Positions 1 through 6,966 of a stretch of DNA of 17,195 bases are shown one piece after another. Each line of letters opens with the position of its first letter. Positions within the stretch are counted from its first letter, which is position 1. Below the pieces are notes generated by a model, which was given only the letters and a program-made list of their open reading frames with translations, made no database searches and was not told the DNA's origin. The position numbers were made by a program, and so were the translations under genes. Origin of the DNA: JBGPYM01 sp041493205 (GTDB taxonomy: Bacteria; Bacteroidota; Ignavibacteria; UBA10030; UBA6906); contig JBGPYM010000034.1 of assembly GCA_041493205.1 (NCBI GenBank), forward strand, positions 1 to 17,195, in the 5' to 3' direction.

Positions 1-1455
1 GGCCATGCAGAGGGTCCGGATCAGCCGCTGCGCCACGATGATATTGATGGCATAGGCGATCAGGAACGGCTCGATCCCCATTTTGTAGAGCCGGCTGATG
101 GCGCTCGGGGCGTCGTTCGTGTGGAGGGTGGAGAACGTCAAGTGTCCCGTGTTGGCAAGTTTGATCGCGATCTCCGCCGTCGCCTTGTCACGCATCTCTC
201 CCACGAGCACGATGTCGGGATCGTGGCGGAGGATACCGCGGATGGCGAGGTCGAAGTTCATTTTCGGCCCGATTTTGAGCTGGCGGGCTCCGCGGATGAT
301 GTATTCGACGGGGTCTTCGACCGTGAGGACGTTGACGGACGGGTCGATGACCTGGTGAAGTGCGGCGACCAGCGTCGTGCTCTTGCCGCTTCCGGTCGGC
401 CCGGTGAGGATGATGATGCCCTGGGGCTTGGCGATGGCCCTGTTGAAGAAATCCGTCGCCGGACCGATGAGGCCGAGCTTGGCAAGGTCGGTGATGACTT
501 TCCGGTCATCGAGAACGCGGATGACGATGCTCTCGAATTTGTGGCGGTATTCGATCCCGACGATGGGCATGATCGAGACGCGGAAGCGGATCATGGTCCC
601 GTCGATTTCCCGCTGGATGAACCCGTCCTGGGAGGCTTCACGCTCGAACCGGTCGACGTTTTTCGAGCGGTCCTTTACGACGGCGGCGATCGCTTCCGGC
701 ATGGTCTTGTCCTGCACATGCCACAGCTTGAGCCCGCCGTCCAGACGGAACCAGAATTCGGTCCGGTTCCCCTCCTTGGCGATGATATGGATATCGCTTG
801 CACCCTGGCGGACTGCTTCCACGAGCGCACCCTCGACCAGGTTGACCAGGGCGCTTTTGCTGATTTCCGCTTCGAGGGCCTCTTCGTCGAGGGCGTTTTC
901 CTCTTCGTCCTCCCTCATCTGGATGCCGACCTGCGAGTTCTCGAGGAGCTTCAGGAACTCGTTTTCGGGCGGGATGACCTGTTCGAAGAGATTCTGGAGG
1001 TCTTTGAGGCGGCAGTAGGCGACTTCGTATTTCTTCGCGCCGAAGTTCCGGGCGATCAGCGGAATCCGACGGTCGGTCGGATCGGCCGCGATGATGATGA
1101 GCTTGTCGGGCTGTTTCTCGTCAAATTTGAGCGGCAGCATCTTCGTCTGCAACAGCATGTCACGGACGTTCGCCGGCAGGGTATCGACGTACTTCTTGAT
1201 GAAATCCAGCTTCGGCTTGTCGAGCTTCTCGTCGGTGAGATAGATCTCCCGGAAGGCATAGAGATCGGCGACTTCGCGGAACACGGCGTCGTGGTCCGCA
1301 TTGAAATCGTTCACCAGGATCTGGCCGAGATTCCGCCGGTTCTTCTTCTCCTCCGACTCCTTGACCTTGAGGGACTTCTCCAGGGTCTCGTAGTCGATGA
1401 TCCCCTTCTTCAGGAGGGCGAATCCGATTTTGTCCGTGATGTCGATATGCGCCAT
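1..1455 (-). CDS. pilB: PilB/GspE-family assembly ATPase, C-terminus cut by the window edge
   Basis: Hexameric cytoplasmic motor that hydrolyses ATP to drive pilin or pseudopilin assembly through the PilC/GspF platform. 485 residues are visible and the frame is open to base 1. An N-terminal GspE/MshEN-like region (about 1-160) precedes the ATPase core. Canonical motifs are all present: Walker A GPTGSGKST (residues 352-360, Lys358), Asp box TVEDPVE (378-384), Walker B region HDPDIVLVGEMRD (411-423) and His box TGHLTFSTLHTND (436-448). The visible end, around Cys483, reaches where the family's CxxC zinc region would start, so roughly 80-100 residues should lie outside the window. It starts 40 bases after the pilC stop, so the two are probably co-transcribed, but the ATG at 1455 has no clear Shine-Dalgarno. 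The family is certain. Whether it serves a type IV pilus or a type II-like secretion system is not decided by the sequence. Confidence 0.93.
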   Translation of the reverse strand, partial: MAHIDITDKIGFALLKKGIIDYETLEKSLKVKESEEKKNRRNLGQILVNDFNADHDAVFREVADLYAFREIYLTDEKLDKPKLDFIKKYVDTLPANVRDMLLQTKMLPLKFDEKQPDKLIIIAADPTDRRIPLIARNFGAKKYEVAYCRLKDLQNLFEQVIPPENEFLKLLENSQVGIQMREDEEENALDEEALEAEISKSALVNLVEGALVEAVRQGASDIHIIAKEGNRTEFWFRLDGGLKLWHVQDKTMPEAIAAVVKDRSKNVDRFEREASQDGFIQREIDGTMIRFRVSIMPIVGIEYRHKFESIVIRVLDDRKVITDLAKLGLIGPATDFFNRAIAKPQGIIILTGPTGSGKSTTLVAALHQVIDPSVNVLTVEDPVEYIIRGARQLKIGPKMNFDLAIRGILRHDPDIVLVGEMRDKATAEIAIKLANTGHLTFSTLHTNDAPSAISRLYKMGIEPFLIAYAINIIVAQRLIRTLCMA

Positions 1456-1495
1456 GACACAATCATGCGTTGTGGGGGGATAGCATGGTGCTCCG

Positions 1496-2917
1496 TCAGG
1501 AGAGCCGGCCCTGTGCGCCGGGCACGGTCGCGCGCCGTGCCTGTTGTTCGACCTGCATGGTGGCGTCATCGAGCCGGCCCATGGCAGGGTTGCGCGGTTT
1601 GATCGTCGCAGTCTCCGACGACACGATGGTCAGCGCCGTCAGGACGATCATGATGATCATGGAGATCCAGAGCTGGATGAAGTCGATCGCGTTCTTCATC
1701 TTGTAGGACGTTTCCTTTTCGTAATACTCTGCCAGCTGGAGCGCAGTGTTCTTCACGGTTCCCGTTTCCGCCCCGGAGTGGAAGCGGGAGACCGCCGTTT
1801 TGGTGAACACGCCCGTGGCTTCAAACGCCTCGGTGATACCGGCGCCCTTCTGAATCATCATGGGGAGGGCGATGGTCTTGATCTGATGTTCCATATACTT
1901 GTTGCCGCAGGCTTCCGCGGACATGCGGATGACTTCGATGTTTTCGCCCGAGCCGCTGTAGAGCGCATAGAAGACCCGGCAGAAAATCTCGATGCTGGTC
2001 TTGTGGAGCAGCTGGCCGATCACCGGGATATTCCAGATGTACTTGTCCATGATGAACCGTCCCCGCTCGGTCATGAAGAAACGGACGGCGAGGATGGTCG
2101 GGACGATCACCAGAATCAGCAGGATGACGATGTGATCCACCAGGAAGTCGCTGAGGGCCAGCGTCGCCTTCGTCATGGGGGGCAGGTCGATCTTGAACTT
2201 CACGAACAGTTTGGCCGTAGCGGGGAAGATGTATCCCACGTAGTAAATGACGGCGCCGAACAGGACGATAAGGGTGACGACCGGCGTGATGAGCGCGCTC
2301 TTGAGATTCTTTTTGAAATCCGCCTGGCGCTCGAGGAACTTCGCGGTGCTGTCGTAGATCTCGGCCATGTTACCGCTCTTGGAGGCCAGCCCCAGCATGT
2401 GCGCGGTGAAGCGGCCGAGGACCGCCTCGTGCTTGACGAAGGCTCTCTCGCTGTCCTTCCCCTGTTTGAGCTCGGTGTTGATGTCCTTGATGGCTTCGCG
2501 GAGCGTCCGGTTCTGGACGTCGTTCACCATCAGCTGCATGATTTCGTTGAACGGGAGTTTCTGCCGTATCAGGTCCGCGCTCACGCGGACGAACGTCACG
2601 ATTTCAGTGGAGGGTGGTTTCGCCTTGAAATCCAGGAACCGTTTCTGGACGCGGATGACCCGGTACCCCATCTTCTGGAGTGCTTCCTGCACTTCCCCTT
2701 TGGTGAACGCCTTCTGTTCACCCGTGATCGGCTTTTCGGTGCCGCGCTGGACCCTGTAGACCCAGGTGGCCCGGGGGACGACGTGGAGCAGCTTGAAATT
2801 GCGTTGCTGCGCCAGCTGGGAGGCCTTCCCTTTCGCGGCACGGGTGGAGTCTGCTTCCAGAATGCCCTGGATGGGTTTGCCCGCGGCAGTGACGCCCTCG
2901 ATACGAAACTCCGGCAT
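1496..2917 (-). CDS. pilC: PilC/GspF-family inner-membrane platform protein
   Basis: Polytopic inner-membrane protein that couples the cytoplasmic assembly ATPase to pilin polymerisation. It has 473 residues. It contains two T2SSF-type repeats, about residues 104-231 and 307-433. Hydrophobic segments lie near 208-231, 259-280 and 411-434, the usual three-helix topology. The PilC/GspF signature is recognisable in both halves (around 165-195 LGLASKSGNMAE and 372-392 RFHSGAETGTVKN). The length is a little above the usual 400, through an N-terminal extension of about 100 residues and a hydrophilic tail after residue 435. The start is supported by an AAGGAGC Shine-Dalgarno about 7 bases upstream. 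It lies between the pilin genes and the canonical ATPase, as expected for a pilus or secretion operon. Confidence 0.94.
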   Translation of the reverse strand: MPEFRIEGVTAAGKPIQGILEADSTRAAKGKASQLAQQRNFKLLHVVPRATWVYRVQRGTEKPITGEQKAFTKGEVQEALQKMGYRVIRVQKRFLDFKAKPPSTEIVTFVRVSADLIRQKLPFNEIMQLMVNDVQNRTLREAIKDINTELKQGKDSERAFVKHEAVLGRFTAHMLGLASKSGNMAEIYDSTAKFLERQADFKKNLKSALITPVVTLIVLFGAVIYYVGYIFPATAKLFVKFKIDLPPMTKATLALSDFLVDHIVILLILVIVPTILAVRFFMTERGRFIMDKYIWNIPVIGQLLHKTSIEIFCRVFYALYSGSGENIEVIRMSAEACGNKYMEHQIKTIALPMMIQKGAGITEAFEATGVFTKTAVSRFHSGAETGTVKNTALQLAEYYEKETSYKMKNAIDFIQLWISMIIMIVLTALTIVSSETATIKPRNPAMGRLDDATMQVEQQARRATVPGAQGRLS

Positions 2918-3113
2918 GCGCTCGCTCCTTAATACTCTTGTGTGTACATCACTTCAATATGGCGCATTCCGCGCCACGGGGCTGTGCTTCCCATCAAACA
3001 GAGAAAGGGTAGCCTCTCCAGCCGAAACGCGCTTTTTGATTACCGGATCCCCCACCCGGTAACCCGCGAATACGACGTGAAGAGGTACCCCCTCCCCAAT
3101 ACCGCGTTGCCGC
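2918..3113 (-). other. Intergenic leader of pilC with two small inverted repeats
   Basis: Gap of 196 bases between the third pilin-like gene and pilC, with no convincing coding frame. It holds a hairpin TGGCGC-5 nt-GCGCCA at 2960-2976 and a second inverted repeat TTACCGG-9 nt-CCGGTAA at 3040-3062. Neither is followed by a T-run on the minus strand, so they do not look like intrinsic terminators. They could shape the 5' leader of pilC mRNA or be processing sites. No convincing -35/-10 pair was seen. Confidence 0.4.
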
Positions 3114-3521
3114 TTAATTCGTTAGAGCTTCGTCCACTTTGACGCTGTCGGCATAGACCAGCATGACCACCCGTACATTCGTCCCGTCGAGACCTCGCTG
3201 CGTCCCGATACCTGTCAACGTGACATGATCGACCCCCGCCCCGACAGGGTCAGGCGTGAGGCTGTAGGTACCGTTGTCATTCTGAGGCTTGTTGGTGATT
3301 CTGTTCATGGTCAGCCCCCGGAAGCTGTTCTGTCCGCCTCCAAACACCGCAGGCCTCCGGTAGTACGCGCGTGCAAGCGCGGCGTAGTGTGCAAGATCAT
3401 TTGCTAGCTCATCGCGGTTGTTGGACGTTGCCTGGTCCGAAAACATCGTCATCCCGACTGCGATCATGATCCCGATGATGATCAGACCGACCACTATGAG
3501 CAACAGCTGCTGGCTACCCAT
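3114..3521 (-). CDS. Leaderless type IV pilin-like protein, divergent copy (copy 3 in transcription order)
   Basis: 135 residues. One N-terminal hydrophobic helix (about residues 6-27, beginning MGSQQLLLIVVGL) is followed by a soluble domain. This is pilin architecture but without a prepilin leader or the usual Glu5. It shares the N-terminal 30 residues, the RDELxNDL stretch, the YRRP motif and the GGGxNSF motif with the two copies upstream, but diverges strongly after residue 70. In the upstream frame a TAG stop is reached with no ATG, GTG or TTG in between, so no leader can be missing from the call. An AAGGA Shine-Dalgarno lies about 9 bases upstream. It is the last pilin before pilC and may be a minor subunit. 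Function is inferred from context; the family has no name I can give with certainty. Confidence 0.82.
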   Translation of the reverse strand: MGSQQLLLIVVGLIIIGIMIAVGMTMFSDQATSNNRDELANDLAHYAALARAYYRRPAVFGGGQNSFRGLTMNRITNKPQNDNGTYSLTPDPVGAGVDHVTLTGIGTQRGLDGTNVRVVMLVYADSVKVDEALTN

Positions 3522-3549
3522 GACATTGTTCCTTGAGGACGATAAAAGA

Positions 3550-3571
3550 GGGCCCTCATGGTTACGGGCCC
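3550..3571 (-). terminator. Hairpin with T-run between pilin copies 2 and 3
   Basis: On the minus strand a GGGCCC arm, a 10-base loop and a second GGGCCC arm are followed within two bases by TTTTAT. The stem is only 6 GC pairs plus a possible G-U. It is therefore a moderate terminator or attenuator, 13 bases after the stop of the upstream pilin gene. Confidence 0.55.
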
Positions 3572-3584
3572 CTTCAAGAGAATC

Positions 3585-4001
3585 CTAGTTAACGACCCAG
3601 ACGCTGTCACGATCCGGCCACACCTTGACGCGCACAGAGACCAGCTGACCGTTATAGGTCTCAGTACCGATGCCGAGTATTTCCACCGTTGCCGCAGTTC
3701 CCGTACCGGCGCCCGCGAGGGCGATCGTATAGGTCCCGTTGGCATTCGACCCGTTGTTCGTGAGCCGGGCCATCCCGGCTGCATCCGCTGTCAGAAGATT
3801 GAAGCTGTTGCCGCCGCCACCGAGCGAGGTCGGCCTGCGATAGAACTGCTGTGCACGCGACGCGAGGTTCACCAGATCATTGGTCAGAGCGTCACGGTTC
3901 GATGAGATAGCGCTGTCCGAAAACATCGTGATCCCCACCGCCACAGCGATACCGACAACAATCACACCAAGAATTATCAGTAAGAGCTGCTGCTGTCCCA
4001 T
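3585..4001 (-). CDS. Leaderless type IV pilin-like protein (copy 2)
   Basis: 138 residues. A hydrophobic helix from about residue 6 to 27 follows MGQQQ directly. After it come an amphipathic stretch (RDALTNDLVNLASRAQQFYRRP) and a Gly-, Asn- and Thr-rich soluble domain ending in DRDSVWVVN. An in-frame TAA sits five codons before the ATG, with a purine-rich AAAGGGGGAG Shine-Dalgarno in between, so the protein really starts at the hydrophobic helix with no prepilin leader. It differs from copy 1 at only three residues (Ser34/Ala, Ala78/Lys, Val134/Ile). It lies between hairpin terminators and is likely a highly expressed structural subunit. The pilin role is inferred from the helix and from the adjacent pilB/pilC-type genes. 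Confidence 0.85.
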   Translation of the reverse strand: MGQQQLLLIILGVIVVGIAVAVGITMFSDSAISSNRDALTNDLVNLASRAQQFYRRPTSLGGGGNSFNLLTADAAGMARLTNNGSNANGTYTIALAGAGTGTAATVEILGIGTETYNGQLVSVRVKVWPDRDSVWVVN

Positions 4002-4021
4002 GTGTCTCCCCCTTTAATAAA

Positions 4022-4043
4022 GGGCCCCGGTGTTCCGGGGCCC
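4022..4043 (-). terminator. Intrinsic terminator or attenuator after pilin copy 1
   Basis: Perfect 9-pair GC stem: GGGCCCCGG, loop AACA, CCGGGGCCC, followed on the minus strand by TTTATTAAAG. It starts 14 bases after the stop of the first pilin gene. It should give excess pilin-1 transcript over the downstream pilin, pilC and pilB genes. Confidence 0.8.
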
Positions 4044-4057
4044 ATACAGAAATCTTC

Positions 4058-4474
4058 TTAGTTCACAACCCAGATGCTGTCGCGATCCGGCCACACCTTC
4101 ACGCGGACTGAGACAAGCTGGCCATTATAGGTCTCGGTACCGATACCGAGGATTTCGACCGTTGCCGCAGTTCCCGTACCGGCGCCCGCGAGGGCGATCG
4201 TATAGGTCCCGTTGGCGTTCGACCCGTTGTTCGTGAGCCGTTTCATGCCGGCCGCATCCGCGGTCAGAAGGTTGAAGCTGTTGCCACCGCCGCCCAGTGA
4301 TGTCGGCCGGCGATAGAACTGCTGCGCGCGCGACGCAAGATTCACCAGATCATTGGTGAGAGCGTCCCGGTTCGCGGAAATGGCGCTGTCCGAGAACATT
4401 GTGATGCCCACCGCCACGGCAATACCGACCACAATAACGCCGAGGATGATGAGCAGAAGTTGCTGTTGTCCCAT
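4058..4474 (-). CDS. Leaderless type IV pilin-like protein, promoter-proximal (copy 1)
   Basis: 138 residues with the same layout as copy 2: MGQQQ, hydrophobic helix to about residue 27, then a soluble domain ending DRDSIWVVN. An AGGAG Shine-Dalgarno lies 8 bases before the ATG. A TAA stop in the same frame lies five codons upstream, which rules out an N-terminal prepilin leader. It is first after a 229-base control region and is followed by a strong hairpin terminator, so it is probably the most abundant subunit. Known type IV prepilins carry a short charged leader cut by PilD before a Phe-Thr-Leu-Ile-Glu type helix. Here both the leader and Glu5 are absent, so assembly or membrane insertion must differ. 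A non-pilin membrane peptide cannot be excluded. Confidence 0.85.
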   Translation of the reverse strand: MGQQQLLLIILGVIVVGIAVAVGITMFSDSAISANRDALTNDLVNLASRAQQFYRRPTSLGGGGNSFNLLTADAAGMKRLTNNGSNANGTYTIALAGAGTGTAATVEILGIGTETYNGQLVSVRVKVWPDRDSIWVVN

Positions 4475-4562
4475 AATGCTGCTCCTTTAGATGTGTTGTT
4501 TGGAACTTGGTTTATGGATAACCTTGACGCGTTACACTCGTGTTTCCTCGCATGAGTAAGAT

Positions 4563-4580
4563 TATCAAGGCGCATGCCAA
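4563..4580 (-). promoter_or_regulatory. Candidate sigma-54 (-24/-12) promoter for the pilin genes
   Basis: Minus strand TTGGCATGCGCCTTGATA fits the TGGCAC-N5-TTGC pattern with the exact N5 spacing. The -24 GG is intact, but the -12 GC is GA. It would place a start near 4552, about 78 bases before the first pilin ATG. RpoN control of pilin genes is known in other bacteria. No better sigma-70 pair was found in this gap. Confidence 0.4.
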
Positions 4581-4648
4581 ACAACGGGACACCGAATCGC
4601 AGCATTTATCAAGACGTCCCCAACACGGCCCCCCCGGAACAGGTAATT

Positions 4649-4667
4649 CTTACTCCCGGGAAGTAAG
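4649..4667. promoter_or_regulatory. Palindromic operator candidate upstream of the pilins
   Basis: Near-perfect palindrome read on the plus strand as CTTACT-CCCGGG-A-AGTAAG, centred about 106 bases upstream of the predicted pilin transcription start. The half-site AGTAAGATT recurs at 4555-4563, overlapping the candidate promoter. Position and symmetry suit an activator or enhancer-binding protein. The hairpin has no T-run on either side, so a terminator reading is less likely. Confidence 0.4.
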
Positions 4668-4703
4668 ATTTGCCACCTAACATAGGTAATACATGAAGCG
4701 AAA

Positions 4704-6557
4704 TCAAGCAAGCGCAGCAGCGACTTCCGTCAGCGTGGTGAACCCCTTTTTGAGCAGCTCAACGCCTCCGCGTTGGATGGTGACCATTCCCTGTTGCGCG
4801 GCCGCCTCCGCAAGCTCTTTGGATTTCAGCCGGCCCTCGGACCAGAGGATGACATCACGGACCGCCGGTGTAAACTCGAGTGCCTCGTGGAGCGGCAGCC
4901 GTCCCTTGAACCCTCCGGTGCAGTTGATGCACCCGACGGCGCGGAAGAAGGCGGTCACGGAGGCCTCCTCCTCGGAGAACCCGAGCCGGGTGACGAGCTC
5001 CCTGCTCACCTTGGTAACGGGCTCCTTGCAGCGCTCGCAGAGCTTGCGCACCTGCCGCTGCGCGAGGATAACGGAGAGTCCTTCGGCAACCAGAAAGCGT
5101 TCGATGCCCATGGTCAGCAGCCGCGCCACGGCGGCGGCGCTGTCGCGGGCGTGTATTTTGCCGAACACATGCCGCCCGGTGACAGCAAGGCTCAGACCCG
5201 TTTCGGCGGCTTTGCGCTGATCAATCTCCCCGAGGTAGACGATATCGGGATCATGGTGGAGGATGGCCTCCAGTGCGTCGTCGTAGGTGAGCTTCGGGTT
5301 CAGTTTCACCTGCCGCGCACCTTCGAGGTAGTATTCCACCGGGTCTTCCACGGTGAGCGTACTCAATCCGCCTTTCATCACCGAACGGAGAAGCGCGGCG
5401 ACGGTCGCGGTGCGGCCTGCGCCGGAGGGTCCGGCCACGAGGACCATGCCGTGGGGGCGGGACAGGGTTTCCTTCATGACACGGAGTGCGTACGGATGGG
5501 GGATCGCCGTATCAAGAGGCGCCGCATCGGCATCCCGGTGGACTCTGATCACCACCGATTCGAATTTCCCGCTCAACTCCCGGGCCATGATGGGAAGGAT
5601 CGAAATGGTAAAGCGGACCGGCTGGCTGTCGATGCTCTTCTGGACCCCGCCTTCCTGGGCGGCAAGGCGTTCGAAACGGTCCATGTTGGAGCCGCGGGTT
5701 TTGATCGCCGCGACCACCGCTTCGGCGCGCGTGTCCTCGATCGAATACCAGAGGGCGAGCTGACTGTCGATGCGGAAGAACACGTCGGTCTTCCTCTGGC
5801 CGCGGGGGATCACGTGGATGTCGCTCGCGCCGACCCGGACCGCGTCGGCGAAAATGTTTTCGACCATCGCCAGCAGCTGGCCGCGGGTGATATCCTTGTC
5901 GATGATCTCTTCGAAGTCCGCTTCGTTCTCCTCCACCACGAGGTCGGCCGCACTCAGGGTGCTGGTACCCGGCTGATCCTTCTCCAGGGTAAGCTGGCGC
6001 CAGTATTCGGCCCAGTCGCGTTCCTTCATGTAGCAGATTTCGAACTTCTTGTAGGGGAGCGCGCGTGCGACGTCGGAGATCTCCCGGTCTGCGGGATTGG
6101 GGGTGACGACGATGATCTTGTCGGGCTGGTTTTCCGCGAGGTCGTACGGGAGCACCTTGTGGCGCATGGCAAGCTGGCGAATCGGTTCCGGGAGTCCGCG
6201 CAGGATGCGGAGGACGTCCGTAGGGAGGAGCCGCCGGGCGCCCCGTTCGTTGATGTCGATGACGCGGAAGGCATAGAACTGGGCGACCTGGTAATGGAGC
6301 ACGTCCTGCGACAGGCCGAACTCCTCCTTGAGGATTTCGATGAGGCTCCGTTTGTCCCGGTCGTTCTGCTTCTTCCAGTCCGCCGCCTGCATCGCCACTT
6401 CTTCGGAGATGATGCGGTTGCGGACGAGGTGTTCCAGGAACGAGGTCATAAACGGGCGGGGGCCGCCGGCCTGGGTTTTCGGGGCTCCGGGAGCGCTTGT
6501 TTTCCGCGGGTCCTCGTCGGGGGAGCGCGGGACGATGGGAGTGTCGGTTTTGGCCAT
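4704..6557 (-). CDS. GspE/PilB-like ATPase paralogue with degenerate nucleotide-binding motifs
   Basis: 617 residues, alignable throughout with the canonical ATPase at the left edge. Layout: a Pro-rich tail (1-35), an N-terminal GspE-like domain (about 40-190), then an ATPase core. Key motifs are altered. Walker A is GPSGAGRT (376-383), with Arg382 in place of the catalytic Lys. The Walker B region HHDPDIVYLGEIDQ keeps Glu444 but loses the usual Arg before HDPD and the RD after GEI. The His box is TGRHVFGKIHARD rather than TGHLxxSTLHTND. The Asp box TVEDPVEYY is normal. The CxxC pairs (507/510 and 543/546) of the C-terminal metal site are present. The frame is intact, so it is a maintained protein rather than a pseudogene. 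It starts one base after the response-regulator stop. Likely a regulatory or partner subunit, or a motor with altered chemistry. Confidence 0.9.
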   Translation of the reverse strand: MAKTDTPIVPRSPDEDPRKTSAPGAPKTQAGGPRPFMTSFLEHLVRNRIISEEVAMQAADWKKQNDRDKRSLIEILKEEFGLSQDVLHYQVAQFYAFRVIDINERGARRLLPTDVLRILRGLPEPIRQLAMRHKVLPYDLAENQPDKIIVVTPNPADREISDVARALPYKKFEICYMKERDWAEYWRQLTLEKDQPGTSTLSAADLVVEENEADFEEIIDKDITRGQLLAMVENIFADAVRVGASDIHVIPRGQRKTDVFFRIDSQLALWYSIEDTRAEAVVAAIKTRGSNMDRFERLAAQEGGVQKSIDSQPVRFTISILPIMARELSGKFESVVIRVHRDADAAPLDTAIPHPYALRVMKETLSRPHGMVLVAGPSGAGRTATVAALLRSVMKGGLSTLTVEDPVEYYLEGARQVKLNPKLTYDDALEAILHHDPDIVYLGEIDQRKAAETGLSLAVTGRHVFGKIHARDSAAAVARLLTMGIERFLVAEGLSVILAQRQVRKLCERCKEPVTKVSRELVTRLGFSEEEASVTAFFRAVGCINCTGGFKGRLPLHEALEFTPAVRDVILWSEGRLKSKELAEAAAQQGMVTIQRGGVELLKKGFTTLTEVAAALA

Positions 6558-6558
6558 G

Positions 6559-6939
6559 TCAGGCTGGACCGGTGCCGGTGGAGTGTTTCAGCTTCTCAAC
6601 GAGGGCGATAATCTCCTCGATCGGCGTGGTTTTGCTCAGGAAGAAATCGCGCGGCGAGTCCTTGGCGAGACCGCGGGTATGTTCATCGTCGTAGCCGGAG
6701 ATGAAAATAAACGGCACATCCTTGGCGTCGGTGAATTCGCGGACGTAGCTGTGGAACCGGACCCCGTCGAGGGTCGGCATGAAGACGTCCGAGATGATGA
6801 GGTCGATCTTCTCACCTTCAAGAGCTTCGCGCGCTTTTTTCCCGTCCTCTGCGAGGACCACATCGTATCCCTGTTCCCGCAGCACACCCCCCATCACGCT
6901 CAGAAATCCCTCCTCATCGTCCACCAGCAGGATTTTCAT
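6559..6939 (-). CDS. Single-domain CheY-like response regulator
   Basis: 126 residues, all receiver domain. Acidic pair Asp7/Asp8 (MKILLVDDEE), phospho-acceptor Asp51 (IISDVFMP), conserved Ser81 (FIFISGYDD) and Lys103 (FLSKTTP) are all present, so it should be phosphorylated by a histidine kinase not encoded in this window. There is no DNA-binding output domain. The start at 6939 is chosen because MKILLVDDE is the normal domain start and GGAGGT lies 9 bases upstream. The frame is open further upstream to 7014, but that would add 25 residues unlike the family. Its stop is one base from the start of the divergent ATPase, which implies translational coupling and a role in controlling that protein or the pilus. 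Confidence 0.93.
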   Translation of the reverse strand: MKILLVDDEEGFLSVMGGVLREQGYDVVLAEDGKKAREALEGEKIDLIISDVFMPTLDGVRFHSYVREFTDAKDVPFIFISGYDDEHTRGLAKDSPRDFFLSKTTPIEEIIALVEKLKHSTGTGPA

Positions 6940-6966
6940 TGCGCGTGTACCTCCGGTTGTCAGTGG

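Noticed and set aside
121..1602. Long open frame on the plus strand opposite the PilB-type ATPase
   Set aside because: Antisense shadow of a clearly recognisable ATPase; its translation is acidic and low complexity, with no family pattern.
1544..2932. Long plus-strand frame opposite pilC
   Set aside because: Shadow of pilC; Asp-, His- and Arg-rich with no hydrophobic or domain pattern.
2942..3142. Short plus-strand frame in the gap before pilC
   Set aside because: No ribosome site, no recognisable pattern, and it overlaps the end of a pilin gene.
3114..4474. Tandem pilin block as a CRISPR or tandem repeat array
   Set aside because: The repeats are complete genes of about 410 bases with protein-level conservation, not short spaced repeats.
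4495..4585. Inverted repeat GTTGTTTGG / CCAAACAAC in the pilin upstream region
   Set aside because: Arms are 73 bases apart and inner segments do not pair well; probably chance or part of a loose structure, not a defined element.
4773..6611. Plus-strand frame of over 600 codons opposite the divergent ATPase
   Set aside because: Created by high G+C codon use in the ATPase; no signature of any family.
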